NCBI GenBank assembly: GCA_003008705.1
Contig: PDUO01000051.1
Coordinates: forward strand, 187,198 to 251,197
DNA from: Pezicula radicicola
Taxonomy: Eukaryota; Ascomycota; Leotiomycetes; Helotiales; Dermateaceae
Length of the DNA: 64,000 nucleotides
Direction of reading: 5' to 3'
In this document: piece by piece, positions 31,098 through 41,713 of the stretch
Layout: each line of letters begins with the position of its first letter
Position numbering within the stretch: the stretch's first letter is position 1
Made by a program: the position numbers and the translations under genes
The notes under the pieces: model-generated
Seen by the model: the letters and a program-made list of their open reading frames with translations, nothing else
Told to the model about the DNA's origin: nothing
Database searches by the model: none

Positions 31098-32486
31098 ATG
31101 GTCCCTATTCCTCTCCGTGGACCTCGTGAGCTCAGAGACTCCCCTATTGCGCCCGAGTTCGAATACCTCGACACCCCCTGCTCTACTGCGCATCGCGTCA
31201 ACCTCCGCCATCCTGCCTACGACCGCCGCCACGATCTGCTGCTCAGCTTTTTTGCGTGGGATGCGGCGACAGGTGGTATCTGCTACAGCTTTGCGCATGA
31301 TGCCTGTGCTATCGTCGCCGACAATCATCACGAAGGATGGCTGACCAGCAGCCCGACAGGCCCTCCTCTGACCTCTTACGCGCCGAATGCGCTACTTCCC
31401 CCGGGCGACTACTGGTATCATCTGCCTCGTCCACATGCGGCACCAGATGATACTGCTGATGATGATCCATACCGGTACCCAGTAGTGACCTGCTTCCAAC
31501 ACTGGGAGTTCCCAGATACCCTGCCCTCTGCCTGGGCCACACTCGCCCAGCGCCACTCTCCCGCCGGCGTAGGCCGTTCCTCGACGTATACCTCTGTCGT
31601 CCACAGTCGCGACATTAGCTGTCGCATTACAAAACACTTGACTGGCACCGAAGTGGCTCATTTATGCCCAGAGTCGGAGCGGGAATGGTTTCAGGACAAT
31701 GCGATGCATCAATATAATAGTAATACCAATCTCGCCTTTACCGGCCTGCTGAACGATGCTACGAATATGCTCTTGCTTCGCTCTGACCTGCACAAGGCCT
31801 TCGATTCGCTCCTCTTCTGCCTGTACCCCAAAGGCGACGACTTCACCGTTCATGTCATGGAGCCGTCGGCGGACATCGGTCCTCTATATCACAACACCCG
31901 AACCCATCCAATCAATGGCTGTAGGACAGAGTTCCTGTATGCCAGGTTTGCATATTCAATCTTTCCGGCTCTGTCTGGCTTCCTCGCTGATTCATCAACT
32001 ACTCGAGCCGTGGTAGCCGTCAAGAAAATCGAGGGCAAGATGATGAGGGTGGTGGAAGAACAGGATGCAGATGCGATGCAGGCACGAGCAAAGTCGAGCC
32101 GCAACTCAAACAAGCGTTCACGGGCAGCACTCGAAACACCACGGGCTGAGGATGACGACAGGATTGTACAACGGCGGCGTATCAATTCCTCCAGTCCCCC
32201 ACCAACCCCTACATTTCTTCCATCCCTCGAAGACGAAGTTGAGTTGGAGGTCAAGGAGGAAGTTGAGGAGACCAGGGCTAGGAGTTTCATAGAGGAGGAA
32301 TATGACCATTATCAGCAATTAAGGGAGCAATATCTCCAGAAGCAACGACCGCCTGATTTTGTTCCAAGGACCGGCTTATCCATCTTTGATGGTGCGAAAG
32401 ATGCCCGTGAGGTTCTGGAGAGGGCTGGGGTTGAGATTCGAGATGATAGTTCAGAAGGAGATATCTTTGAAGAGCCTCCTTTATAA
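31098..32486 (+). CDS. HNH-nuclease-domain protein (HNH_2 type)
   Basis: A single exon of 462 aa from the ATG at 31098. A fungal HNH_2 domain lies around residues 175-260: CRITKHLTGTEVAHLCPESE supplies the first His-type block, and NMLLLRSDLHKAFDSLLF the N and second H (family pattern C-x-x-T/S-G ... AHL/I-x-P ... N-x-x-L-L-R-x-D-x-H-x-x-F-D). The C-terminal part is acidic and low-complexity (DEVELEVKEEVEE) with a basic RRRINSS stretch. These proteins are very abundant in filamentous fungi; their role is unknown, and DNA cleavage has not been shown for most. Codon use is GC-rich and unlike the AT-rich DNA just upstream, so the gene is under coding constraint. Confidence 0.85.
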   Translation: MVPIPLRGPRELRDSPIAPEFEYLDTPCSTAHRVNLRHPAYDRRHDLLLSFFAWDAATGGICYSFAHDACAIVADNHHEGWLTSSPTGPPLTSYAPNALLPPGDYWYHLPRPHAAPDDTADDDPYRYPVVTCFQHWEFPDTLPSAWATLAQRHSPAGVGRSSTYTSVVHSRDISCRITKHLTGTEVAHLCPESEREWFQDNAMHQYNSNTNLAFTGLLNDATNMLLLRSDLHKAFDSLLFCLYPKGDDFTVHVMEPSADIGPLYHNTRTHPINGCRTEFLYARFAYSIFPALSGFLADSSTTRAVVAVKKIEGKMMRVVEEQDADAMQARAKSSRNSNKRSRAALETPRAEDDDRIVQRRRINSSSPPPTPTFLPSLEDEVELEVKEEVEETRARSFIEEEYDHYQQLREQYLQKQRPPDFVPRTGLSIFDGAKDAREVLERAGVEIRDDSSEGDIFEEPPL

Positions 32487-33282
32487 TTTACACCTTGTAG
32501 AAGAGAATAGACCTATAGGTCTTGGTATGTAATTTATAATAATCCTTACGAATATATGTTTTTGGTACAGTACGGTCAGCAATTCCTCTCCAAGCTGAAC
32601 CAGCGGAAGAGATCAGGACAACAACAAGAAGGTCAACAAGAAAATCTAGGAGAAGATCAACCAGAAAACCCATCATCATCATCACTATCATCATTATCAT
32701 TATCGCCGCCTTCTCCCTCACCGTCTTCTACAGAGTCTCACAGTCGCAATCAGCGCCCCAACGACGACGACGGCGCGTTGGCTGTGGCCTCTGCTCGTAG
32801 ACAAGTGGTTCCTATGGGTCATTGTCCTCTTTTTTGCATACCTACCTTCTAAGAAGCTACTTAAGTCTAACAGGCATTGTTCACATCACGTGGTCGGCTA
32901 TTATAGTAGAAAGTAGCTAGTTATATAGTTAGGATTTTTAGAATTAATACAATTTATCTTTCACTTTATAAGACCTTTTAGCGCTACATTGTCTTGTTGT
33001 ACATCACTAATACATACTTTAAGAGGGCAACCCACGTCGCTTGTAGTCCGCTCCTGTTTGTGTACAAACAAGAGCGCAAAAAGCCTGTAGGAGAAAGAGA
33101 AAGAAGCACGTGTAAATGGGATAACCTCTGATAGGCGATCCCTATTACAGTTAGTTACCCTTGACCAAGTAGGTAGTCTGTAGTATCAAATCGCGTAGCG
33201 ATCTGTATTCTAGAAGAATAACAATTCCCATCCCAACGGCCTCATCAAAAGCACTTGGTGTCGTGCTGCGTCCTCCGTCACG
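32487..33282. other. intergenic with TCA microsatellite
   Basis: At about 32667-32707 there is an imperfect (TCA)n run. Frames on both strands through it are low-complexity products of the repeat, not recognisable genes. Confidence 0.5.
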
Positions 33283-33774
33283 ATGCCATCAGATCATCGG
33301 AAGAACAGCGCTTCTACAGCAGAACCGTGCCCAATGAGGAATGGTGGTTTGCGCAGCAGTGTGTGCTCGAGTATATCCGAGGACCTCGAGTACGCCCACT
33401 CGAACTCCAATCACAAACTCGACTGCTCCATTGATAAGCCTCCACCATACGAAATGGCAAGCAACACAGATGCTCAAGTCGATACCCTTCTTCTTCAAAA
33501 CATACGCCCACAACCCGCCGCCCAAGATCAGCCTCCCGCAGGTCGGGGTCAGCCCGCCGCGAACTGGTACCTAGCGCCTACCATTCAGCCTGTCGAAGAG
33601 AACCGTTTCTGGCGCTTCTGCAAATACCTCCAAACCTATCCGCTCTTCACTCTCAACTTCACCTTCCCGACCCTCAACATCAACCTCAATTTCGGCTTGA
33701 CATACATCATCCTCGCCATCCTTACTTTAGTCGTTTGGAGCTTGGTATCTAGGGGCCGTTCTGATACTCCATAA
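33283..33774 (+). CDS. small hypothetical protein with C-terminal membrane anchor
   Basis: 163 aa from an ATG in CACGATGCC context. The N-terminal two thirds is polar and Ser/Pro/Gln-rich and contains KPPPYEM, a PPxY motif of the kind bound by WW domains of Nedd4/Rsp5 ubiquitin ligases. The C-terminus has an aromatic stretch (WRFCKYLQTYPLFTLNF) and one hydrophobic helix (YIILAILTLVVWSLV) followed by a short basic tail, which suggests a tail-anchored or single-pass protein. I know no family for it. Its intact frame with coding-like composition is the main support. Confidence 0.5.
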   Translation: MPSDHRKNSASTAEPCPMRNGGLRSSVCSSISEDLEYAHSNSNHKLDCSIDKPPPYEMASNTDAQVDTLLLQNIRPQPAAQDQPPAGRGQPAANWYLAPTIQPVEENRFWRFCKYLQTYPLFTLNFTFPTLNINLNFGLTYIILAILTLVVWSLVSRGRSDTP

Positions 33775-35413
33775 AGGGCATCACCTCCTTATCGGTATGT
33801 CCATTCTTTGTTTCAAGTCATCAATTTGTGTTAATCATCTATCTAGATTGTTTTCTTACTCTAACATCTTTCAAGGAATCGCAGCGAATGGTTCTATTTG
33901 GTCAATTTCAAGTCATAGCGATGGAGTCTGGCGTTTTGTTTTGTGCGTGAGGCAAGGAAGGAAGGGAGATGTTGCATGGGAATGGTGTTCACAGTATGGA
34001 AATATTACATTTGTGACACGGACAAAGAATAAATCGCGTAATTTGCTATTAACGGTGTCATCCCTCCTAACTGTAATTAATTTAATATAAAAACTATAAT
34101 ACTAATCTCTTCGTCCTAAAAATCTAAGTATACCTTTACTCTGCTAGCCTTCCGGGGCCCACAGCCGTGGAGGCTGAGAGCTGTAGTCTTGAAAAAAAAA
34201 ATCAACTGCTTTCCAAGTAAGGAATGTGGGCAGCTTCGAAACGAGCTTCGAAGATCGAGCCCTTTCGGCAGCCTGTCTTCCCTACACTAAGCGACGTATT
34301 AACCGCCACGAAGCCCTAGAAGAACTCATAAAAAGCGCCACTTGTAAATTAACCAAGGTAGTTGTTGAAAGACATATAATTATGGTGTCTGTAGCAGGAC
34401 CTTAGATCTAAGCCTGTGTGGCTGTTGAATCTACGTGCTTTTGTTCAACACCGCAGACTCAAGGCGTCGGAATTAGCAATTGTTGCTACCCGTAACGATA
34501 TTAATATACCTGCGAGTCGCACATCACTTGCTCTGAGAGCCCAGAATCTCGATCTGCTTGTCCAAGAGGAAGTAATCGAAGAAACGTTAAATGAGCGCTT
34601 AGAAAGGAAGATATAAAAAAACGGGTTGAGAGTGAGGATTTTAGGGTTTGTGCAGCGCATGATCTTGATCCTACCTTCGAAAAAGGCTGGGCGAAGGCGG
34701 ATTACTAAGAAAGTCAAACTCTAACCTCATCCTCTGTGGACGTAAGTAGCTGCTGCTTTAACCTGAGCTGAGGGTGAGTATGCCTAAGCCGAGCCTGAGC
34801 AGAGCCTAGAGCAGAGCCTAAGCACTCCCTGAGTCAGCCTGCGCACGATAATGTGGCGCCTATTTTGGCCACCTGTGTGCCCCGGCTACAGTTTCCTTAC
34901 TGAACTTGCTTTTGGATCCCTCTTATTAAAGAGCACGTAACTGGTAATTCAGCCTCGCAATTTATCAAACAACACCCGTAGAAAAAAAAGAAGAAAATAC
35001 AGAGGTCCCTAGATTTATATAGATGTCAAGATAGCTAAAGATCCTAATGTAGAAAGGATAATAATCCCCTCTGAGAAATCCCGAATCACTATTCGATATA
35101 TAGTCACTCTATGGCCCTGATCTTATAAACTTCTCTGCCCATATGGCTCAAACGGAAAGAATACTGCTACTACTGCCATTACAATATACAACCATACCAT
35201 TGGCCGTGAGGGTGGAAATGAGGCAGATGGCAGATTCGAAGGCAGATTTATTTCGATTGGATGCAGGACGATCCGAGCTTTCATGCACATTTACGTGGCG
35301 GCGAGGCTGTGCAAAACAATGTCTAATACCACGGCACAAATTCCTTTCCGTATTTTAACCTCACTCTTGCTTCCACCTTCACTCTTCTTGGGTTGTGAAA
35401 GCGGTCTGGGGTG
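33775..35413. other. intergenic, no gene recognised
   Basis: Small frames at 33797-34090 and 34416-34616 lack motifs. At about 34760-34830 there is a run of repeated GAGCCTGA/GAGCCTAG units. Confidence 0.45.
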
Positions 35414-37405
35414 ATGGAGGTCGTAGGTGCCGTTGCCAGCATAGCTGGGATAGCGGGCTTCGTGGGTCAAGCCATAGGCGGTCTTTCCAAACTATCCAAC
35501 TTTTTCGAAGACTGTCGCAATGTTTCCAAAACGGCCGATCGATTCTTGCGTGATGTCTCGGCGCTGGGGAAAGCGCTCAAAGATGTAGAGGCATTTCTTG
35601 CTCAGGCGCAAACACTCTCGGGTGCTTTCCATGGTACCGATTTAGCGAGCCTTAATATCAATGTTGAGGACTGTTCCAAAGATGTCCAGAGGTGGGTTAA
35701 AGAAGCGGAAGGCCTTGTTGTGAGTTTGGGGAGTTCGAAATCTTGGTTTAAGAAGTTCTTGGTTGCCGTGAGGAAGCAGAGCGTTAGGGATATTTTTGAC
35801 GAGATTGGAAACCATAGGAGTAGTATTATGCTTAGCTTGTCAGCTACTGGCCGGTATATATCTGTTTCTCTTCTCAGGCCGATGTTTACTGACTTTTCAA
35901 GTCTCCTCGACGTATACAATTGCTCGCAAGCAGATGTTCTGGTTTCCAAGGTCGGAGAAGCTACAGGCTATGGAAAAGTGACGGTAGAAGCCTTATCCCG
36001 TCTCGAAACAATGATGGAGACACCCAAGACTTATGAACTTGACGCTCTCAACACTTCAAGAAGTCTTAGTAGCATAGCGAGTGCGGTTTCGAGGATTGAA
36101 TCTTTGGTTTCTCAACAATTTCGGCCATCCTCTCCAGCATGGGGTGCCGTGGGGGGACTTACGCCTCCTGAAGGATTCGGTGCTAGTTCCAGCATGTCTG
36201 AGTTCATAGACTTCCCTTCACGGCCGAGTTCTCCAAAAATAATAACACCATCGGTTCGAAAGCGAAATGCGAGATTCGGCGTCCCCGCCGAGCGGAATTT
36301 GCAAAATATTGATGATCTCATTGCCAACGCCATGGACCCTGAAGAACTAAAGAAGCTCAAGCAACAAAAACGCCTACTACGAAACAGGCAAGCAGCGTAT
36401 GTCCTAAATTTCTCACCTTATTACCCCATATCTACAATACGACTAACTAGTTCTAGAATTGATTCCAGGACACGGAAACGGACTCAAATAATAGAGCAAA
36501 AAGAAGAGATTGAAAAGTTGATTTTGGAAAAGGAGGAGCTCCTCCGCCATCGAGATATTTTAGGCTCAAATTCTATGGAGAGCACTGCTCTTAAATCTGG
36601 CCTTCCAGAACTCGATAAATTATCGGAGCAAAGGCCGCAAGATGTGCCATCCGGTCTCGCCAAGTATATGAAACAATCTTTGCATGTGCAGTCTCAGAGG
36701 GCGTATGTCCATATGCTCTCAACACTTCTGGACAATTTGGACAGTCCAAATTTGGAGCTAGAGACTCTATATGGCAAAGTAAAGGATCAGCTGGAAGCGG
36801 ACATAAATCAACTAGGGGCATGTAGGAGAGAACTTTGGGACTCTGGCCACGACCTGGAAGGAATCGATCAACTAATGCACAACCAGCCTAGTGACAAGTG
36901 GAAAGAAACTACAGACTGGGTTTCCTTAGATAGGTATCCACCATCTGAAGATCAACAAAAGCCCTGGTGGAACGTTCTCCATCACACGATTTCTCGGCGT
37001 TGGGTGACAAAGAAAGACAGGATAAATTCTTGGCTCCTACAGAACCTCGCAACGCTACCCGAAGAAGCAAATCGGCACAGAGCATTGCTACCAAACGGGG
37101 ATGAATTGAGTGAAGAGCAATGGGCACGCGTTGTACTGAAGTTCTGGCCATTGGATGAAGCCGCGCCGAGATTTGAGCATAGTACTTGCTCTACAAATGG
37201 TGCTGTCGATAGTGCTGGTGCTTGTCATTCGGTGAAAGTTCTGTTATCTGCTCTTCCGTTCAATGGAAATGAAGATCAGGTTATGTTGGATATACTTCCC
37301 ATTCGGGCAAGGTGGGAAGCGGATTCTGAGGATGGGTCGGGGGTCTTGGAAATGGCGAGAGCGGCTAAGAGGAAGAGATCGGAATCAGATGTAGAGGTAT
37401 CCTAA
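35414..37405 (+). CDS. HeLo-like N-terminal domain joined to a bZIP-like region
   Basis: Model join(35414..36396,36457..37405), 643 aa. The 60-base intron (GTATGT, CTAAC, TTCTAG) restores frame as RQAA|IDSR. Residues 1-150 (GAVASIAGIAGFVGQAIGGL, LSNFFEDCRNVSKTADRFL, long amphipathic helices) look like the Helo-like N-terminal domain common on fungal STAND/NLR proteins. After a Ser-rich linker, RNRQAAIDSRTRKRTQ fits the bZIP basic-region signature N-x(2)-AA-x(2)-S/C-R-x-RK, followed by a Glu/Lys/Leu-rich helix (EEIEKLILEKEELL) that could be a zipper. The C-terminal 250 residues are unassigned. A DNA-binding protein carrying a cell-death-type N-terminus is unusual; alternatively the basic region is just part of a coiled coil. 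The ATG at 35414 follows a GTG. Confidence 0.8.
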   Translation: MEVVGAVASIAGIAGFVGQAIGGLSKLSNFFEDCRNVSKTADRFLRDVSALGKALKDVEAFLAQAQTLSGAFHGTDLASLNINVEDCSKDVQRWVKEAEGLVVSLGSSKSWFKKFLVAVRKQSVRDIFDEIGNHRSSIMLSLSATGRYISVSLLRPMFTDFSSLLDVYNCSQADVLVSKVGEATGYGKVTVEALSRLETMMETPKTYELDALNTSRSLSSIASAVSRIESLVSQQFRPSSPAWGAVGGLTPPEGFGASSSMSEFIDFPSRPSSPKIITPSVRKRNARFGVPAERNLQNIDDLIANAMDPEELKKLKQQKRLLRNRQAAYVLNFSPYYPISTIRLTSSRIDSRTRKRTQIIEQKEEIEKLILEKEELLRHRDILGSNSMESTALKSGLPELDKLSEQRPQDVPSGLAKYMKQSLHVQSQRAYVHMLSTLLDNLDSPNLELETLYGKVKDQLEADINQLGACRRELWDSGHDLEGIDQLMHNQPSDKWKETTDWVSLDRYPPSEDQQKPWWNVLHHTISRRWVTKKDRINSWLLQNLATLPEEANRHRALLPNGDELSEEQWARVVLKFWPLDEAAPRFEHSTCSTNGAVDSAGACHSVKVLLSALPFNGNEDQVMLDILPIRARWEADSEDGSGVLEMARAAKRKRSESDVEVS

Positions 37406-37982
37406 AAAATCAGAGCATATCTGATAGGGTAGAATACTTGAAGACTCGTTCAATATCATATTTGTCAACGACACAAATTAAAAAGTTGATCTACCTCATG
37501 GACCCAACCTGAATAAATGGGAAACTTTAGAATGCTCCACAGACCTTGCGACTGGCCTAAGCAATATTCTATAGATTTAGGGATTAGAGCCCTGAAAATG
37601 CCCTGAAAATGCCCTATAAATTTAATTATTAATTCACTAAAATTGACTAATAAGCCTACATCCTAGGTGGGCTTGAGTCCATATTTCTTGGGACAAACCT
37701 GATCTAATATAAAGGAATGGTGCTAGCACCTAAAATCTTTACAGAGCTAGGATATCAAGTTGTTGAATTTACTCCGGGTTTTTAAGAAGTATTACTATCC
37801 TATTATAATCCCTCTATAGATATTACCTTCCTTCTCTGTTAACGCCGGCAACATTAGCATCCTCTCATCGCTCCTCGCGAACACTCCAACGACTGGAATG
37901 CAGCCCGAACTGCTGGCATCAGACCAGGAGTTTATAGTGAAAATGATAACCAAGCGATAGAAGACTGGATAGGAGAGGATGA
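37406..37982. other. intergenic, no gene recognised
   Basis: Contains a short direct repeat CCCTGAAAATG at about 37590-37612 and nothing else of note. Confidence 0.5.
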
Positions 37983-38830
37983 ATGAGCGTTATAGTAGGG
38001 ACTCTTCAAAATAGGCCAGTACGATACCGCGTTGTCATTAGTCCGTTGTGGAAGTTTAACCCTAATGTAAACAGGTATATCTACGTGGACCCCTTAGCGA
38101 ACGACTTACCTCTAATAGTCGAAGCCCTAGACGAGGATTATTTGCTGCCTACGGAAGGCATCATATGGAAAGATCATCCCCACACTGTCTTCGAGAGGAG
38201 AGTGACGGTGAATGTACAGGTGTCTATTCATCTTAGCACATTCCAACGCCCCGCCCAGGCGGCCACGCTCCTTAACAGAGCGCGAACGTGGGAAGAGATG
38301 GCAAAATACCGAACAATACTCCCTAGGGTAGCCGAATTTGAAGACATCGATAAGGCAATCTGCAGTCTACTGAATAGTATCCTCAGGCAATGTCAGAAAT
38401 GGGATAAATTTTGGGGCACGTTTGCGATGTGCAGTGGTTAGTCAATCTGCCTAAACTGAATTCTATTCCGGCAGAGCTTACACAATATTAGGTAGTGCCC
38501 TTTTCACGCTCTACCGTCCGTACATACTCCGAAAGAGCAGCCTAACGATTCCAAGAGGAGAGCAATGTCTAGACCACGATGACTTGAAGCGAGCTACTGC
38601 AGCTATCAGATTTGGGGTTCGTTTTATAGGTGACTTGGCCGTAGAATTCAACAAGCGTCTTAACTAAAATACGAGCTGGATGGCTAACCTAGCCCTGCCA
38701 GTAAATCTACTGTGCTATTAAGCTCTTAAATACGCTATATCCTCGCAAAACGTCTTTGAAGCCGAACAGAAGGGCTTTATTGAGATCTATAAGGCGCTGA
38801 AGAAGTTCAGCATGAGATGGAAACTAGGAG
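37983..38830 (+). pseudogene. possible remnant of a Zn2Cys6-type transcription factor (regulatory domain)
   Basis: The first frame (37983..38441) has no motif I recognise. After it, from about 38474, another frame reads AYTILGSALFTLYRPYIL, then ATAAIRFGVRFIGDLA, then NLALPVNLLCY, QKGFIEIYKALKKFSMRW. That order and spacing resembles the C-terminal part of fungal-specific transcription-factor domains (a LYRP block, then AAxxI, then a final aLxxls-x-W helix). Two stops fall in it and the join between the frames is not in phase. The assignment is weak. Confidence 0.3.
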
Positions 38831-39153
38831 GTAAGTTTGTTTTATGTAATGCTTTCTTATTACATATAGCCTGTCTAGGCCCTTATCTAAATCAAGACGT
38901 TAATAATCTCCTCCTATAGGAAGTATGCTTAATAGAATATCCCTATACAATCATTCAGATGAGTTCAGTACAAACGCAGACAATATATTGTAACACTGAC
39001 CTCGAATAACTCAGCAAAATAAATAGATATATTATATACTAATTTGAACATAGTGTAACTATACTTATTTATACAATCAAAGCAACTTATAGCCTTTTTT
39101 TTTTTCTAAAACAAGAATTCGCCGATTATAGTTACATTTTTAACAGATATTAA
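38831..39153. other. AT-rich spacer
   Basis: No coding signal; region downstream of the tannase gene. Confidence 0.5.
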
Positions 39154-40770
39154 CTAAAGCGAAAACTGGACGTGTTCTTTGCCGCTTGTTATTATACTAG
39201 GAGCCCCGCAAAAATAACTTTCTGTTTCATTAGGATTACCGAGCCCGTTATATCGCTGTTCCGATGGATACTGGCATATCTGACGTCTAATTGCACCCGC
39301 TGATATAGGCGATTGGGCGTCTAAAACAGCAGGAGCTATGCCCTCTTCTACCCAAGAGACTATTTGTGCTAGCTGATGGACAGGTGCAGGACCCAGGCCA
39401 CCTCCGCAGTGGTTAACGCCTGGAGCAAGGAAAAGTCGATACCATTCACTCAGTTGCGGTGCCCCTGGCTTGGAAGTATGTTTTGCAACTTCTCGACGGA
39501 AGTTGATTGTATTTTCATAGAAGATGTATTGGTCAGCTTGGCCTTGTATCGTGATGAGCTTTCCCCCTATGTCTCTAAATGCTGACATATCGGGTTCTTG
39601 GGAGACAACAGCTGTTGCATAATCAACCAGTCCCTTTTGATAAAGCCTGGCAAAATCGGCGTAGGTCATGGATAAGGCATCGTAAGTCGGATCGCTGAGA
39701 AGAAAGTATCGTAAATATGCAATTGTGGCCAGGTATGGGGCGCGGATAACAGTACCGTTTTCAGTCCGGGTCGTGTTCGCAAAGGCATTGAATGGGGCGC
39801 CCAAAGTGAGACCGTAAAAGAGTTTTTCTCCTGAAGCTGAAAGAGCCCCACCGAGAATCTTGTGAATAACAATTGCATCTGCAGTCACAATGGTTATATT
39901 CGGTTGGACATTGTCACACGGAATTTGGATTCCAACCAATTTATACGCGTCGAATGCACACTCCTCCGGGTTGGATATGATGCCGTCTCTCACTCCATCC
40001 AGCAAATCGCAAACTTCTATGATCCTTTTCAGAAAGTAATTGAACACACACTGCGGAGGAATATGCTTTTCCTCGTACATAACGACGTTTGGCCAGAATA
40101 GAGACATAGACATTTGTGGAAAGAACAATGCAGGAGCAGTTGCGAGGATGCCATTGAAGTCTGCTGGGTACTTCACAGCTGCTGTGTAGCCTTGTCTACC
40201 GCCAGTAGAGCAGCCTGTCCAGTACGAATGATGAGCAGGGGTTCCATAGTAGGATTGAATGATGGATTTGCTGATCACAGCCATGTCGTGGCTGCTGCGG
40301 TATGAGAAATTTTTAACCAATTCTTCATTTCGAGTATTGTTAGGTCTCAAAACCCAAACTGCAGTGCCAGCATCGATTGTTCCATTTAATGATAAACCAG
40401 CGTCGGTGCCTGCTGACGCAAAGCCTTTGGACACCCCATCTATCATTTGAGACGTGAATGGTCCAGATGAGAGACCACTTCCTCCTGTGGCTAGAAAGCG
40501 ACCGTTCCAACCAGTAAGTGGCAGCCAGACTCCATGGAGGATATAATCATCTTCTCCTGGGTGATTGAGCGTTGCGTTGAACTCACAGAAGTCGAGTCCG
40601 AAGACATTCTTCTGTTCAGCTGCTGAGATAGAGAGTACTGTTACGATTGGAAAAATGGGCAAGCTCAGGGATGGCGAACAATTTCCTGTCGTGCGTCTGA
40701 GAGATGATGATGATGCTCTAGACACATGGCAAAGACCGGAAAGAATAAAAAGGGAGAAGAGAGGACGCAT
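39154..40770 (-). CDS. secreted tannase/feruloyl esterase
   Basis: A single exon of 538 aa. The ATG at 40770 was chosen because it starts a clear signal peptide (MRPLFSLFILSGLCHVSRAS); the frame extends upstream without need. Family landmarks of fungal tannase/feruloyl esterase are present: DYILHGVWLPLTGWNGRFL, GGSGLSSG, then the nucleophile elbow GCSTGGRQG (Ser about residue 190), the acid in IQGQADQYIFY, and the catalytic His in APGVNHCGGG. Several Asn-x-Ser/Thr sites fit glycosylation. Such enzymes are exported and cleave gallate or hydroxycinnamate esters in plant polymers. The MFS transporter and Zn2Cys6 regulator to the right could take up and sense the products. Intact. Confidence 0.92.
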   Translation of the reverse strand: MRPLFSLFILSGLCHVSRASSSSLRRTTGNCSPSLSLPIFPIVTVLSISAAEQKNVFGLDFCEFNATLNHPGEDDYILHGVWLPLTGWNGRFLATGGSGLSSGPFTSQMIDGVSKGFASAGTDAGLSLNGTIDAGTAVWVLRPNNTRNEELVKNFSYRSSHDMAVISKSIIQSYYGTPAHHSYWTGCSTGGRQGYTAAVKYPADFNGILATAPALFFPQMSMSLFWPNVVMYEEKHIPPQCVFNYFLKRIIEVCDLLDGVRDGIISNPEECAFDAYKLVGIQIPCDNVQPNITIVTADAIVIHKILGGALSASGEKLFYGLTLGAPFNAFANTTRTENGTVIRAPYLATIAYLRYFLLSDPTYDALSMTYADFARLYQKGLVDYATAVVSQEPDMSAFRDIGGKLITIQGQADQYIFYENTINFRREVAKHTSKPGAPQLSEWYRLFLAPGVNHCGGGLGPAPVHQLAQIVSWVEEGIAPAVLDAQSPISAGAIRRQICQYPSEQRYNGLGNPNETESYFCGAPSIITSGKEHVQFSL

Positions 40771-40948
40771 TTTTGTTGTTTGAAGATTCGAGTAGACTTG
40801 AACTTTTAAATGGAAAAAGGAGAAGAATGACAACCTTGACCTGTTGTCATATAGTCATGTATAATTACTAGACCGTGTCTCTAGCAGTGTCCAGCTTAAT
40901 AGAACTTGCCGATGTAGCCCGATCATAGTACTACTAGCAAGTTGGGGG

Positions 40949-40970
40949 TCCCCACACTCAAATGTGGGGA
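40949..40970. promoter_or_regulatory. inverted CreA-type sites (hairpin) upstream of the tannase gene
   Basis: TCCCCACA, six bases, TGTGGGGA: a perfect 8-base inverted repeat about 180 bases upstream of the tannase ATG. Each arm contains GTGGGG, which fits the CreA/Cre1 carbon-catabolite repressor consensus SYGGRG, in opposite orientations. Confidence 0.5.
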
Positions 40971-41713
40971 AGTTAATGGCTACTTGATCATTGTTTCTGA
41001 ATATAATTGGCTAGCTGCTCACTACTGCCTTGGCTGATGCAGAACCAATTGAAAGGCTTATTCGGTCCGAGATCAATAAGTACATAGCAGTTTAATAAGT
41101 ACTGGTTTCTCGGGCCGTTCGGTAACATTTATAAGGTTTGCAAGTTGTTGATAATTGGCCAAAATTTTATTGCTCAATAATACTTTGCTTTGTGGAGCTG
41201 TGAAAATAGAGAATAACATCTTAACATGCTAAGCAGTAGGCCTCAGAAATGTACTAGGGCCGATGGTCTCAATTATGTTTACAGCCACAATATAATCTTG
41301 AATGTATATTATATGTTTACTAATGCCAGTAACAATTAAACTTTCTTTCTCAAGCAATGTCCTAATCCGGAAATAGGAGCAGGCCTTACTTCAGTTTCGA
41401 CCTTAGGCACGAGATAGTGACAATAAAACCCTAAAGAATTATATATATTTATGTCATATATTTTGACGAAGAAAGAAGTCTTTTAGCTCTTTTAATCAAC
41501 TCCTTAACCCCAAAGTTTTATATCTAAGAAGGTTACAAACATGAATCTGGCTTATATGACAAACAATTATACAATGAAAATCAATCATTTATGAGGTCAT
41601 GAAAAAGGGGGATACAGTTAGGATTATTAGGAAAAGGATTTCATTTGAAAACATGGATATGATATTATATTGTATTAATTGATTTATTTCTTCTAGAAGT
41701 ACACCATGATTGA
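40971..41713. other. intergenic, no gene
   Basis: AT-rich sequence between the tannase promoter and the 3' end of the second MFS gene; no open frame of note. Confidence 0.5.
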
